64,000 nucleotides of DNA from Salipiger profundus (GTDB lineage: Bacteria > Pseudomonadota > Alphaproteobacteria > Rhodobacterales > Rhodobacteraceae). The stretch covers positions 496,001 through 560,000 of the forward strand of contig NZ_CP014796.1 in assembly GCF_001969385.1 (NCBI RefSeq). The letters run 5' to 3'. The position numbers were made by a program, and so were the translations under genes. This document shows, one piece after another, positions 27,000 through 35,881 of this stretch (positions are counted from its first letter, which is position 1; each line of letters starts with the position of its first letter). Under the pieces are notes generated by a model, which made no database searches, was not told the origin of the DNA, and saw only the letters and a list, made by a program, of their open reading frames with translations.

Positions 27000-27587
27000 T
27001 CAGCTCATCTCGGTGAGGCGGGCGACGTAACGGGCCATGGTGTCGATCTCGAGGTTGACCCGGTCGCCGACCGCGACCTTGCCCCAGGTCGTCACCTCCT
27101 TGGTGTGCGGGATGAAGTTGATCCCGAAGACCGTGCCCTCGACCTCGTTCACGGTGAGCGATGTGCCGTTGAGCGCGACCGAGCCCTTGGGGGCGATGAA
27201 CTTCGCGAGATCGTCGGGCGCGCGCAGCCGGACGCGGGTGCTGTCGCCCTCGTCGGTGATCGAGAGCACCTCGGCCAGCCCGTCGACGTGGCCCGAGACG
27301 ATGTGGCCGCCGAGCTCGTCGCCGACCTTGAGCGCGCGTTCGAGGTTGATCCGGCGCCCCTCGTTCCAAGTGCCCAGATTGGTCTTCGACAGCGTCTCGG
27401 CGCTGATCTGGACGTCGAACCAGTCGGGGCCGAGGTCGACCACCGTCAGACACACGCCGTCGCAGGCGATCGAGGCCCCGAGCTCGATGCCCGAGGTGTC
27501 GTAGGCGGTGCCGATCCGCGCGGTCAGGTCGCCTGCCTGCTCGAGGCTGCGCACCTCGCCCATGTCGGTCACGATTCCGGTGAACAT
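27000..27587 (-). CDS. ribE: riboflavin synthase alpha subunit
   Basis: Catalyses dismutation of two 6,7-dimethyl-8-ribityllumazines to riboflavin, 195 residues. The two tandem lumazine-binding barrels are visible: MFTGIVTDMGEVRSLE at the N-terminus and the second repeat starting at GGHIVSGHVDGLAEV. Conserved GASIACDGVCLTVV and the short C-terminal oligomerisation tail are present. The gene stands apart from other rib genes in this window and is divergent from the capsule gene kpsS. Confidence 0.95.
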   Translation of the reverse strand: MFTGIVTDMGEVRSLEQAGDLTARIGTAYDTSGIELGASIACDGVCLTVVDLGPDWFDVQISAETLSKTNLGTWNEGRRINLERALKVGDELGGHIVSGHVDGLAEVLSITDEGDSTRVRLRAPDDLAKFIAPKGSVALNGTSLTVNEVEGTVFGINFIPHTKEVTTWGKVAVGDRVNLEIDTMARYVARLTEMS

Positions 27588-27687
27588 CTGGCACTCTCCC
27601 GACGGCTGCGGCCCGGTTCGCGGGCCTTATTTCTGCCGGAAAGCCCGGCTAGTCTGGACGTATCGCGCAAACCAATATCGGGATGAC

Positions 27688-28980
27688 ATGACCAAGGCAA
27701 CCGCCCCCACCCGCGTCTTCCTGTTCCTGCAGGGACCGCACGGGCCGTTCTTCCACCGGCTGGGCGACATGCTGCGCCGCGCCGGGGCCGAGGTCTGGCG
27801 CGTGGGCTTCAACGCCGGCGACCGCGCCTTCTGGTTCCATCCCGCGAGCTACATCCCCTTCGACGCGCCGCGCGAGGCCTGGCCCGAGACCTTCGCGACG
27901 CTCTGCCGCGAGAAGCGGGTCACCGACATCGTGCTCTACGGCGACACCCGCGAAATCCACGCAGAGGCCATCGCCGCCGCCCGCGACCGGGGCCTGACCG
28001 TACATGTCTTCGAGGAAGGCTACATGCGACCCTACTGGGTCACCTACGAGCGCGGCGGCGCGAACGGGCACTCGCGGCTGATGCAGATGGACATCGCGGC
28101 GATGCGCGGCGCGCTGGCGGCCTCGGACATGGAGGCGCCGCTGCCGCCGGGTCACTGGGGCGACATGCGTCAGCACATCTTCTACGGCGCGCTCTACCAC
28201 TGGTTCGTGATGTTCCGGAACGGCGGCTACCGCAACTTCCGGCCGCACCGGGCGCTGAGCGTCGGGCAGGAGTTCCAACTCTACCTCAAGCGGCTGTTGC
28301 TGATGCCGCTGCACCGGGCCGAGCGGCTTCTGGAGACCCGGCGCATCCGACGCGGCGGCTTTCCCTATCACCTCGTGCTGATGCAGCTCGAGCATGACGC
28401 GAGTTTCCGCGCCCATTCGAGCTTTGCCTCGATGACCGAATTCATCGAGCTGGCAATCGCCGGCTTCGCCGAGGGGGCCGCGCAGCACCATCATCTCGTG
28501 TTCAAGGCGCATCCGCTCGAGGACGGCCGGGCCCCGGTGCGGCGCACCATTCGCGCGGTCGCGGCGCGTCTTGGTGTCTCGGATCGGGTGCATTTCGTCC
28601 GCGGCGGCAAGCTCGCACAGCTTCTCGACGATGCCCGCACGGCGGTGACGGTGAACTCCACCGCCGGGCAGCAGGTGCTGTGGCGGGGCATTCCGCTCAA
28701 GGTTTTCGGCGAAGCGGTCTATTCGAAACCCGAGTTCGTGTCGGACCAGCCGCTGCCCGCCTTCTTCGCCCAGCCGGCGCGACCCGACACCCGGGCCTAC
28801 CGCGATTACCGCCGATACCTGCTTGAAACCAGCCAGGTGCCCGGCGGGTTCTACTCGTCGCGCGGGCGCCGCCAGTTGCTGCGGCTGGTGGTCGACATGA
28901 TGCTTTCGCCCGACGATCCCTACGACGCGCTCCTGCACGGCACCGCGGCCCCTCGGCAACAGTTGCAACTGGTCCGATAG
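27688..28980 (+). CDS. kpsS: capsule polysaccharide biosynthesis protein KpsS-like (Kdo transferase)
   Basis: Cytoplasmic protein of 430 residues in the capsule synthesis family. KpsS adds the first Kdo to lysophosphatidylglycerol when building the poly-Kdo linker of group 2 capsules. Visible features are LFLQGPHGPFFHRLGDMLRR at the start, VFEEGYMRPYWVT, a KAHPLEDGR motif and VNSTAGQQVLWRGIPLKVFG, which corresponds to the donor-binding region of this glycosyltransferase group. It begins a three-gene capsule module with an outer-membrane exporter and kpsC. The start is the ATG giving MTKATAP. A longer frame would run into ribE on the other strand. Confidence 0.85.
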   Translation: MTKATAPTRVFLFLQGPHGPFFHRLGDMLRRAGAEVWRVGFNAGDRAFWFHPASYIPFDAPREAWPETFATLCREKRVTDIVLYGDTREIHAEAIAAARDRGLTVHVFEEGYMRPYWVTYERGGANGHSRLMQMDIAAMRGALAASDMEAPLPPGHWGDMRQHIFYGALYHWFVMFRNGGYRNFRPHRALSVGQEFQLYLKRLLLMPLHRAERLLETRRIRRGGFPYHLVLMQLEHDASFRAHSSFASMTEFIELAIAGFAEGAAQHHHLVFKAHPLEDGRAPVRRTIRAVAARLGVSDRVHFVRGGKLAQLLDDARTAVTVNSTAGQQVLWRGIPLKVFGEAVYSKPEFVSDQPLPAFFAQPARPDTRAYRDYRRYLLETSQVPGGFYSSRGRRQLLRLVVDMMLSPDDPYDALLHGTAAPRQQLQLVR

Positions 28981-29076
28981 GCGGCTGCGGGCCCTATACT
29001 GGCTTTTGCAACCGGATTCCCTTAGCTTATCGAAAAAAGCCGAGGCAGAACGAGAACAGGTCGAGGAGACCGGGCA

Positions 29077-30228
29077 GTGAAACACGTCCCCAAAAGATGG
29101 GTGAAGACCGTCGCGCTTCTGGCTGCGGTGTCCATCCTGGCATCCTGCGCGCTTCCGCGCTCCGGCCCGAACAAGCGCGAGATCTTCGCCGGATCGGTCA
29201 TGCGGGAGGGCGACGCCTTCGTCATCTCGGTCAACGACCGGGTCACCCGCGCCACCGCCGTCGTGCCCGCCCTGGGCTTCACCGAGCAGTTCCGCAACGC
29301 CTCGGTGCTGGGGTCCGACACCATCCGCCCGGGCGACACGCTGGGGCTGACCATCTGGGAAAACGTCGACGACGGGCTGCTCGTCGCCGAGACCGCCAAT
29401 GCCACCGCGCTGGAAGAGGTGCAGGTCGACGGCTCGGGCTTCATCTTCGTGCCCTACGCCGGCCGCATCCGCGCCGCCGGTAACAGCCCAGAGGCCGTGC
29501 GCCGCATCATCACCTCGAAGCTCGCCGACCAGACGCCCGACCCGCAGGTCGAGGTGCGCCGGCTGGCCGGCGACGGCTCGACCGTGAGCCTCGTGGGGGC
29601 CGTGGGCGGACAGGGCGTCTACGCCATCGAGCGCCCCACCCGGACGCTGGCCGCCATGCTCGCCCGCGCCGGCGGCATCACCATCCAGCCCGAGATCGCG
29701 CAGATCTCGGTGATCCGCGGTCAGCAGACCGAGCGGATCTGGTTCCAGGATCTCTACGACAACCCCGGGTTCGACATCGCGCTGCGCGGCGGCGACAAGA
29801 TCCTCGTCGAGGAAGACACCCGCTCGTTCACCGCGCTCGGCGCGACCGGGGCGCAGGCCCGCGTGCCCTTCGAGAGCCAGACGCTCTCGGCGGTCGAGGC
29901 CATCGCGCAGGTCGGCGGGCTCGTGCCCACGGCGGCGGATCCGACCGGCGTGTTCATCTTCCGCAACGAGCCCGCCGAGATCGCCAACCAGGTGCTTGGC
30001 CGCTCCGATCTCGTCGGGGCGCAGCGCATGGTCTACGTGCTCGACCTGACGCAGCCCAACGGCATGTTCATGGCGCGCGATTTCGTCATCCGCGACCAGG
30101 ACACGCTCTACGTGACCGAGGCCCCCTATGCCCAGTGGAGCAAGACCATCTCGGCCCTGACCGGCTCGCTCAGCGCCGTCAGCACGCTGGCCACGACGTC
30201 AACCGCCCTGCAGGGAAGCGGAGGCTGA
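29077..30228 (+). CDS. polysaccharide export outer membrane lipoprotein (OPX, KpsD/BexD-like)
   Basis: Outer-membrane polysaccharide exporter of 383 residues. A signal peptide ends in lipobox LASC with lipidated Cys24. The poly-export domain starts near DTIRPGDTLGLTIWENVDDG, followed by SLBB-type domains (VSLVGAVGGQGVYAIERPTRTLAAMLARAGG) and LYVTEAPYAQWSKTI before a hydrophobic C-terminus. It forms the outer part of a capsule export channel. Its stop overlaps the region just upstream of kpsC. Confidence 0.92.
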   Translation: MKHVPKRWVKTVALLAAVSILASCALPRSGPNKREIFAGSVMREGDAFVISVNDRVTRATAVVPALGFTEQFRNASVLGSDTIRPGDTLGLTIWENVDDGLLVAETANATALEEVQVDGSGFIFVPYAGRIRAAGNSPEAVRRIITSKLADQTPDPQVEVRRLAGDGSTVSLVGAVGGQGVYAIERPTRTLAAMLARAGGITIQPEIAQISVIRGQQTERIWFQDLYDNPGFDIALRGGDKILVEEDTRSFTALGATGAQARVPFESQTLSAVEAIAQVGGLVPTAADPTGVFIFRNEPAEIANQVLGRSDLVGAQRMVYVLDLTQPNGMFMARDFVIRDQDTLYVTEAPYAQWSKTISALTGSLSAVSTLATTSTALQGSGG

Positions 30229-30233
30229 CCCTG
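30220..30233 (+). promoter_or_regulatory. Ribosome-binding site and probable CTG start of kpsC
   Basis: GGAGG at 30220-30224 is followed after 6 nt by CTG at 30231 in the kpsC frame. No ATG, GTG or TTG occurs in that frame between the exporter stop and the conserved KpsC sequence (HVYTAGFLRQPRLRR), so this non-AUG codon is the best start. Confidence 0.45.
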
Positions 30234-32264
30234 CACGACCACATCGAGGGACAGGGCAACGCCGGGGGACACAACCCCCGGCGTCTTCATGTCTACACCG
30301 CGGGATTCCTGCGCCAGCCGCGGCTGCGGCGCATTCTCGAGCTCGCCGGGTACCGCGTGACGCTGGGCCTGCCCGGCAAGGGCGGGCTCGTCGGGGTCTG
30401 GGGGCAGTCGCCCTACGCCCGCCGGGGCGAGGCGGTGGCCGCGCGGCGCGGCGCGGGCCTCGTCCGGATCGAGGACGCCTTTCTGCGCTCGCTCCACCCG
30501 GGCCGCAGCGGGGAGCCGCCGCTGGGCCTGCTCATCGACCGGACCGGAGTGCATTTCGACGGGCGCGCGCCTTCGGATCTCGAGACCCTGCTGAAAACCC
30601 ATCCGCTTGACGATCATGCGCTGCTGGAACGGGCGCGCGGCGCCATGGCGCGGATCGGCGCGGCCCATCTGTCTAAGTATTCCGCCACCGACCCCGAGGC
30701 CCCTGTCCCGGAGCCGGGCTACGTCCTGGTGGTGGACCAGACCGCCGGCGACGCCTCGGTCCGCGCCTCGGGGGCCGATCGCAACCGGTTCCTCGAGATG
30801 CTCTACTGGGCGCAGGAGGAGCACCCCGGCCAGCGCATCCTCTTGCGCACCCACCCCGAGACGCGGGCGGGCTTTCGCCCCGGCCATTTCGGCCCCGACG
30901 ATGCGCAGGGACGGATCACGCTCTGCACCGATCCGGTTTCACCCCGCGCGCTGCTCGAAGGGGCCATCGCGGTCTACACGGTGTCGTCGCAGATGGGGTT
31001 CGAGGCGATCCTTGCCGGGCATCGCCCGCGCGTCTTCGGCCAGCCCTTCTATGCCGGCTGGGGGGTGACCGAGGACGAGGTGCCCATCGCCCGCCGGCAG
31101 CGGACCCTCACGCGGGCGCAGCTCTTCGCGGCGGCGATGATCCTCTACCCCAGATGGTATGATCCCTACCGCGACCGGCTCGCCACGCTCGAGGACGTGC
31201 TCGGCGCGCTCGAGGCGCAGGTGCGCGCATGGCGCGAGGACCGGCACGGCTGGGTGGCCGAGGGCATGCGGCTCTGGAAGCGCAGGCCGTTGCAGGGCTT
31301 CTTCGGAGGCGAAAAGCCTGTTGTCTTCGCGGCATCGGAGGACAAGGCCTCAGCGTTGGCGCAATCGGGCCGCCGCCGCATGGTCTGGGCGGCCAAGGCG
31401 CCTGCCACGACCGATGCCGTGCGGGTCGAGGACGGCTTCCTGCGGTCGCGCGGGCTGGGCGCCGATCTGGTCCCGCCGCTGTCGCTGGTCACCGACGACA
31501 TGGGCATCTACTACGATCCGACCCGGCCGTCGCGGCTGGAACGGCTCATTGCCGAGACACCCGAGCTGCGCCCGGACCAGCAGGAGCGAACCCGCCGCCT
31601 GATCGCGCGGCTGGTGTCGGGCGGGCTCACGAAATACAACCTTGACGGGAGCTTGCCGCCGCTGCCCGAGGGCCACCGCATCCTCGTGCCCGGACAGGTC
31701 GAGGATGATGCCTCGATCCGGCTCGGCAGTCCGCAGATGCAGAGCAATGCCGCGCTGCTCGCCCGCGCCCGGGCCGAGAACCCCGACGCGGTGATCCTGT
31801 GGAAGCCGCATCCCGACGTTCAGGCCGGGTTGCGCCCGGGCGCCGTGGATCGCCCCGACCGCTGGGCCGACGCCACGGTTACCGGGGCCGACATGGGCAC
31901 GCTGCTGACCGAGGTGCAGGAGGTCTGGACGATGACCTCGCTCACCGGCTTCGAAGCGCTGCTGCGCGGCGTTTCCGTCACGACGCTGGGCGCGCCGTTC
32001 TATGCCGGCTGGGGGCTGACGCGCGATCTCGGGCCGGTGCCCGCCCGCCGCCTGTCGGGGCGGCGCCCCTCGCTCGAGGCGCTGGTCCACGCCACGCTCA
32101 TCGACTACCCGCGCTACCGCGACCCGGTGACCGGCCTGCCCTGCCCCGTCGAGGTGGTGGCCGACCGGCTCGAAAGCGGGGCACTGCCCCGCCCCGGTCC
32201 GCTCAACCGGAGCCTGTCGAAACTGCAGGGACTGCTGGCCAGCCGCGCGCATCTCTGGCGCTGA
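30231..32264 (+). CDS. kpsC: capsule polysaccharide biosynthesis protein KpsC-like (dual Kdo transferase)
   Basis: Large cytoplasmic protein of about 677 residues made of two related glycosyltransferase units. Each half contains a short DDAS/DASVR motif after VDQT or VPGQ, then a THPE or KPHPD motif, then a FEAxLxG..FGxPFYAGWG motif. KpsC extends the poly-Kdo linker through two Kdo transferase domains. The start is uncertain: CTG at 30231 has the best ribosome-binding site, whereas the only GTG in frame (30135) lies 90 bp inside the exporter gene and would add shadow-like sequence. kpsMTE are not in the window. Confidence 0.85.
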   Translation: MHDHIEGQGNAGGHNPRRLHVYTAGFLRQPRLRRILELAGYRVTLGLPGKGGLVGVWGQSPYARRGEAVAARRGAGLVRIEDAFLRSLHPGRSGEPPLGLLIDRTGVHFDGRAPSDLETLLKTHPLDDHALLERARGAMARIGAAHLSKYSATDPEAPVPEPGYVLVVDQTAGDASVRASGADRNRFLEMLYWAQEEHPGQRILLRTHPETRAGFRPGHFGPDDAQGRITLCTDPVSPRALLEGAIAVYTVSSQMGFEAILAGHRPRVFGQPFYAGWGVTEDEVPIARRQRTLTRAQLFAAAMILYPRWYDPYRDRLATLEDVLGALEAQVRAWREDRHGWVAEGMRLWKRRPLQGFFGGEKPVVFAASEDKASALAQSGRRRMVWAAKAPATTDAVRVEDGFLRSRGLGADLVPPLSLVTDDMGIYYDPTRPSRLERLIAETPELRPDQQERTRRLIARLVSGGLTKYNLDGSLPPLPEGHRILVPGQVEDDASIRLGSPQMQSNAALLARARAENPDAVILWKPHPDVQAGLRPGAVDRPDRWADATVTGADMGTLLTEVQEVWTMTSLTGFEALLRGVSVTTLGAPFYAGWGLTRDLGPVPARRLSGRRPSLEALVHATLIDYPRYRDPVTGLPCPVEVVADRLESGALPRPGPLNRSLSKLQGLLASRAHLWR

Positions 32265-32273
32265 GGCGGCTGC

Positions 32274-32302
32274 TTGCCCTTGTATCCCGCGGCTGCGATA
32301 AC
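32274..32302 (+). promoter_or_regulatory. putative promoter of ebfC-recR
   Basis: TTGCCC and GATAAC are separated by 17 nt, each matching the housekeeping consensus at four of six positions, 54 bp before the ebfC start. Weak evidence, based on spacing and position. Confidence 0.35.
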
Positions 32303-32355
32303 ATCTGCCAAGTGTCAGGGCCGCGACGTGTGGCCCGCCCAGCAGGAGCGATACG

Positions 32356-32700
32356 ATGATGAAAGGTTTGGGCGGACTTGGCGACATGGCCAAGATGATG
32401 AAGACCGCGCAGGAAATGCAGGGCAAGATGTCCCAGCTTCAGGAAGACCTGAAGACGATGGAAGTGATCGGCGAGTCCGGCGCGGGTCTCGTGAAGGCCA
32501 CGGCCACCGCCAAGGGCGAGCTCAAGGCGCTCGACATCGACCCGTCGATCTTCAACGGCGACGACAAGGAAGTGGTCGAGGACCTGATCCTCGCCGCGAT
32601 CAAGGACGCGCAGGCCAAGGCGCAGCAGCGCTCCGAGGAAGAGATGCAGAAGCTCACCTCGGAACTCGGCCTGCCCGCCGACATGAAGATGCCGTTCTGA
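32356..32700 (+). CDS. YbaB/EbfC family nucleoid-associated protein
   Basis: Small DNA-binding protein of 114 residues. It has the glycine/methionine-rich N-terminus MMKGLGGLGDMAKMMKTAQEM, a heptad-like helix and the conserved VKATATAKGELKALDIDPS region of the dimeric YbaB fold. YbaB/EbfC proteins coat DNA and are linked with recombination functions. recR follows after 75 bp. The usual upstream neighbour dnaX is missing, and kpsC sits there instead. Confidence 0.95.
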   Translation: MMKGLGGLGDMAKMMKTAQEMQGKMSQLQEDLKTMEVIGESGAGLVKATATAKGELKALDIDPSIFNGDDKEVVEDLILAAIKDAQAKAQQRSEEEMQKLTSELGLPADMKMPF

Positions 32701-32775
32701 GGTACAGTCCACGATAGGCGACGCGCACCCGGCGGCCCCGCCGGGCCTGTCGCGCGCGTTGCCGGAGAAAGCCCC

Positions 32776-33369
32776 GTGCCCGACCGCACCGAAATCGACA
32801 CGCTGATCGACCTGATGGCCCGGCTTCCGGGCCTCGGGCCTCGCTCCGCGCGCCGCGCGGTGCTGCACCTGATCCGCAAGCGCGGGGTGCTCCTTCAACC
32901 GCTTGCCGACGCCATGCAGGCGGTCGCGAGCTCGGCGCGGGAATGCCTCAACTGCGGCAACGTCGGGACCTCCGACATCTGCCCGATCTGCGCCGACGAG
33001 CGCCGCTCCAACGGCCAGCTCTGCGTGGTCGAGGACGTCGCAGACCTCTGGGCGATGGAACGCTCGGGCGTCTTCAAGGGGCGCTACCACGTGCTGGGCG
33101 GCACGCTGTCGGCACTGGATGCCGTCGGCCCCGAGGAGCTGCGCATCCCGCAGCTCGTCACCCGCATCGACACCGAGAGCGTGACCGAGGTGATCCTCGC
33201 ACTGAACGCCACCGTCGACGGCCAGACCACCGCCCATTACATCGCCGACCAGCTCGAAACCCGCGTCGATCTGACCTCGCTCGCGCAGGGTGTGCCCATC
33301 GGCGGCGAGCTCGATTACCTCGATGACGGCACGATCACCGCGGCGCTGAACGCCCGCAAGCGGGTCTGA
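32776..33369 (+). CDS. recR: recombination mediator protein RecR
   Basis: RecFOR-pathway protein of 197 residues that helps load RecA at gaps. It has the N-terminal helix-hairpin-helix ([20 protein letters not shown]), a four-cysteine zinc finger (Cys57, 60, 69, 72) and a Toprim domain (about 81-170) starting [17 protein letters not shown]. Length and motifs are complete. The start is probably the GTG reading VPDRTEID. Confidence 0.97.
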   Translation: MPDRTEIDTLIDLMARLPGLGPRSARRAVLHLIRKRGVLLQPLADAMQAVASSARECLNCGNVGTSDICPICADERRSNGQLCVVEDVADLWAMERSGVFKGRYHVLGGTLSALDAVGPEELRIPQLVTRIDTESVTEVILALNATVDGQTTAHYIADQLETRVDLTSLAQGVPIGGELDYLDDGTITAALNARKRV

Positions 33370-33438
33370 CCGCAGGGAACGCCCCGGCCTGTCGTTGCGT
33401 TGATGAGCATCGCAACTGGCAGACAGGAACCCCGACAG

Positions 33439-34890
33439 ATGGCCGGCAAGAGCACTTCAGCCAAGCAGACCTCAGGTGGCACCCCCTCCACTGCAAAGAC
33501 AACGACCGACGGCGCCGACATCCAGCCGGTCCGCAAGGCGGCTGGAAAGGTCGAAGCATTCGCCCGGCTGTCCGAGGCATTGGCCTCGGGGGAGTCGATG
33601 GTTCCGCCGACGCTGCTGACCGGCCAGGCCCGCCGCGAGCACGTCCGCGCCACGCTGCGCGAGGATCACGCCACGCGCATCGAAGAGCGCGCCAGCGGCA
33701 CCGAGGTGAAGTTCGAGACCCTGGCCGACGACCTCTTCAAGTTCTACCGTGGCACCGCCCTGCTGTTCTACCGCGACATGGTCGGGACCGACGGCCACAT
33801 GCCGACCGTCATGTGCCTCGGCGACGTGCATCCCGAGAACTTCGGTGTGATGCCGGACAGGAACGGCGCCCCGATCTTCGGCGTCAACGATTTCGACGAG
33901 GCCATTTACGCCCCCTTCACGTGGGATCTGAAGCGTGGCGCCACCGGCTTCTGGATCGCCGCGAAGACCGAGGGCGGGCTGAAGCGCAAGAAGCGCGTCA
34001 AGGTCGTGAGGCATTTCGTGAAGGGTTACCTCGACGCGATGCAGCGTTATGCCGAACGCGCGACCGAGAAGAACGAAAGCTACCGCACCCACAACTCGCC
34101 CAAGGTGATCCGCCGCCTGTTCGAAGAAGCTTGGGAAGAACGCCACGAATGGCTGCGTGAGGACTACCTCGATCCGACCGGCCGGGGCTTCAAGCCGACC
34201 GACGAACTGCAGCCGATCTCGTCGAGCATAGAAACCTTCCAGAAGGCGATCGACGATCTCGCCAAGGCCAAGGGCTTCGAGGCGCCGAAGCGGTCGGGGG
34301 AGCTGAAGGTCAAGGATGTCTGCATCCGGCATGGCCAAGGCACCGCGTCTCTCGGACTGCCGCGCTACTACGTGCTGATCGAAGGCCCCTCCAAGGATGC
34401 GACCGACGACATCATCATCGAGTTCAAGCGTGCCCGCCGCTCGGCTCTTTCCGGCCTGACGCCTCCGACCCAGTTCGACGCAGGGGATAACGCAGACCGC
34501 ATCGTGCATGGCCAACGGGTGCAGCTCGCCCATGGCGACATCTTCTACGGCGCGGTCGAGATCGACGGGGAAAGCTTCATGTCCCGCGAGCGTGCTCCGT
34601 TCCGCGACGACATAGACCTCGACGAACTCAGCGATGACACGTGGAAGGACTATGCGGCCGTATGCGGTGCTGCGCTCGCACAGAGCCATGCACTGTCGGA
34701 CGACCTCGGTCAGATCGACTATGATGTCGAACCCTCGATCATGGAGGCCGCGACCCCGCGCAAGCTGTTCCTAGCCGACATATGCCGCTTCGCCGAAGAG
34801 GCGGCGGACCGGCTCAAGAACGATCACAAGCTGTTCTGCGAGGATTTCGAGGACGGAGCCTTCGATCAGGTCGAGATGATCTATCGCTGA
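33439..34890 (+). CDS. DUF2252 family protein
   Basis: Cytoplasmic protein of about 483 residues in the DUF2252 family. The central motif GDVHPENFGVMP followed by FGVNDFDEA resembles the catalytic HxDxxxxN and DFD motifs of aminoglycoside-phosphotransferase-like kinases, so small-molecule or protein phosphorylation is possible. This is inference. The first 50 residues are Ser/Thr/Lys-rich and probably disordered. The start is the ATG giving MAGKST, behind AGGA. An in-frame ATG at 33403 lacks a ribosome-binding site. It is monocistronic with a strong terminator after it. Confidence 0.85.
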   Translation: MAGKSTSAKQTSGGTPSTAKTTTDGADIQPVRKAAGKVEAFARLSEALASGESMVPPTLLTGQARREHVRATLREDHATRIEERASGTEVKFETLADDLFKFYRGTALLFYRDMVGTDGHMPTVMCLGDVHPENFGVMPDRNGAPIFGVNDFDEAIYAPFTWDLKRGATGFWIAAKTEGGLKRKKRVKVVRHFVKGYLDAMQRYAERATEKNESYRTHNSPKVIRRLFEEAWEERHEWLREDYLDPTGRGFKPTDELQPISSSIETFQKAIDDLAKAKGFEAPKRSGELKVKDVCIRHGQGTASLGLPRYYVLIEGPSKDATDDIIIEFKRARRSALSGLTPPTQFDAGDNADRIVHGQRVQLAHGDIFYGAVEIDGESFMSRERAPFRDDIDLDELSDDTWKDYAAVCGAALAQSHALSDDLGQIDYDVEPSIMEAATPRKLFLADICRFAEEAADRLKNDHKLFCEDFEDGAFDQVEMIYR

Positions 34891-34907
34891 CAGCACGCCA
34901 GAACGCC

Positions 34908-34938
34908 AAAAGGCCCGCGGAACTTCCGCGGGCCTTTT
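34908..34938. terminator. Bidirectional Rho-independent terminator
   Basis: A perfect 15-bp stem (AAAAGGCCCGCGGAA with its complement) closes on a single C, giving a T-tract in both directions. It lies between the convergent DUF2252 gene and trcR. Confidence 0.9.
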
Positions 34939-34961
34939 ATGTCAGGAAGGACGGATGCGGC

Positions 34962-35738
34962 TCAGCGGCGCGGGTCGTCGCTGTCGTCGTCATCCTCGTC
35001 GTCTTCATCCGAGGACGGCAGGTTGAAGAAGCTTTCGGCGTCCGAGTAATCGCTCGGCCCCTTGTCTTCTTCCTCGTCGTTTTCCCCGCTCGTATCGGTG
35101 AGCGAGAAGGTCTCGAGCCCCTCGATCGAGCTCGGCAGGCGCGGCTCGGTCTCCATGCCGAGGCTCTGCTCGGTCGAGACCAGCTTGCGGCGCTCGTCGT
35201 CGGTCATCACCTCTTCGCGGCTCTTCGCGGCCTTGGCGACCGCGGCGTCGAGCTCGGACTGCTTGCAGAGCCCAAGCGCGACCGGGTCGATCGGCTGCAT
35301 GTTCGCGATGTTCCAGTGGGTGCGCTCGCGAATCGACTGGATCGTCGGCTTGGTGGTGCCCACCAGCTTCGAGATCTGCCCGTCGGTCAGCTCGGGGTGG
35401 AACTTCACCAGCCAGAGGATCGCGTTCGGACGGTCCTGGCGCTTGGACAGCGGCGTGTAGCGCGGGCCGCGACGCTTGTCCTCGTCGACGGCGGCCGCGT
35501 TGTACTTCATCTTCATCTTGTAAAGCGGGTTCTTCTCCGCCTTGTCGATCTCGGACTGCTCGAGCTGGTTGTTCCCGACCGGGTCGAAGCCCTTGACGCC
35601 GGTGGCCACGTCGCCATCGGCGATGCCCTGCACCTCGAGCTCATGGTAGCCGGTGAAATCCGCGATCTGCTTGAAGGTCAGCGTGGTGTTGTCGACCAGC
35701 CAGACGGCGGTCGCCTTGGGGTGCAGCAGTTTGGCCAT
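34962..35738 (-). CDS. TrcR family cell-cycle transcriptional regulator (DUF1013)
   Basis: Protein of 258 residues in the DUF1013/TrcR family, found in alphaproteobacteria and named as a cell-cycle regulator. The conserved N-terminal part (MAKLLHPKATAVWLVDNTTL) contains two helix-turn-helix-like segments, one in TFKQIADFTGYHELEVQGIA and one in TDGQISKLVGTTKPTIQSI. The C-terminal third is strongly acidic (EDDEDDDDSDD) and probably disordered. The start is the ATG giving MAKLLHPK behind an AAGGAG site. It is monocistronic and convergent with DUF2252. Confidence 0.9.
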   Translation of the reverse strand: MAKLLHPKATAVWLVDNTTLTFKQIADFTGYHELEVQGIADGDVATGVKGFDPVGNNQLEQSEIDKAEKNPLYKMKMKYNAAAVDEDKRRGPRYTPLSKRQDRPNAILWLVKFHPELTDGQISKLVGTTKPTIQSIRERTHWNIANMQPIDPVALGLCKQSELDAAVAKAAKSREEVMTDDERRKLVSTEQSLGMETEPRLPSSIEGLETFSLTDTSGENDEEEDKGPSDYSDAESFFNLPSSDEDDEDDDDSDDPRR

Positions 35739-35881
35739 CGTTACGTCTCCTTGCAATTCTTCTTCCCCTCCCCCAGGCCGTTTTCGGGCCGGGAGGTCCC
35801 GGGATCTGGTCCGGGACGGGTTACCGTTGTCGGGGAACTTGCGCGCTATATAGTGATCGCGAGGCAAAAGGGGAAGAGAAA

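Noticed and set aside
30135..30230. GTG start of kpsC inside the exporter gene
   Set aside because: Would add about 30 residues that are a shadow of the exporter, unlike any KpsC N-terminus. A site nearer the conserved sequence is preferred.
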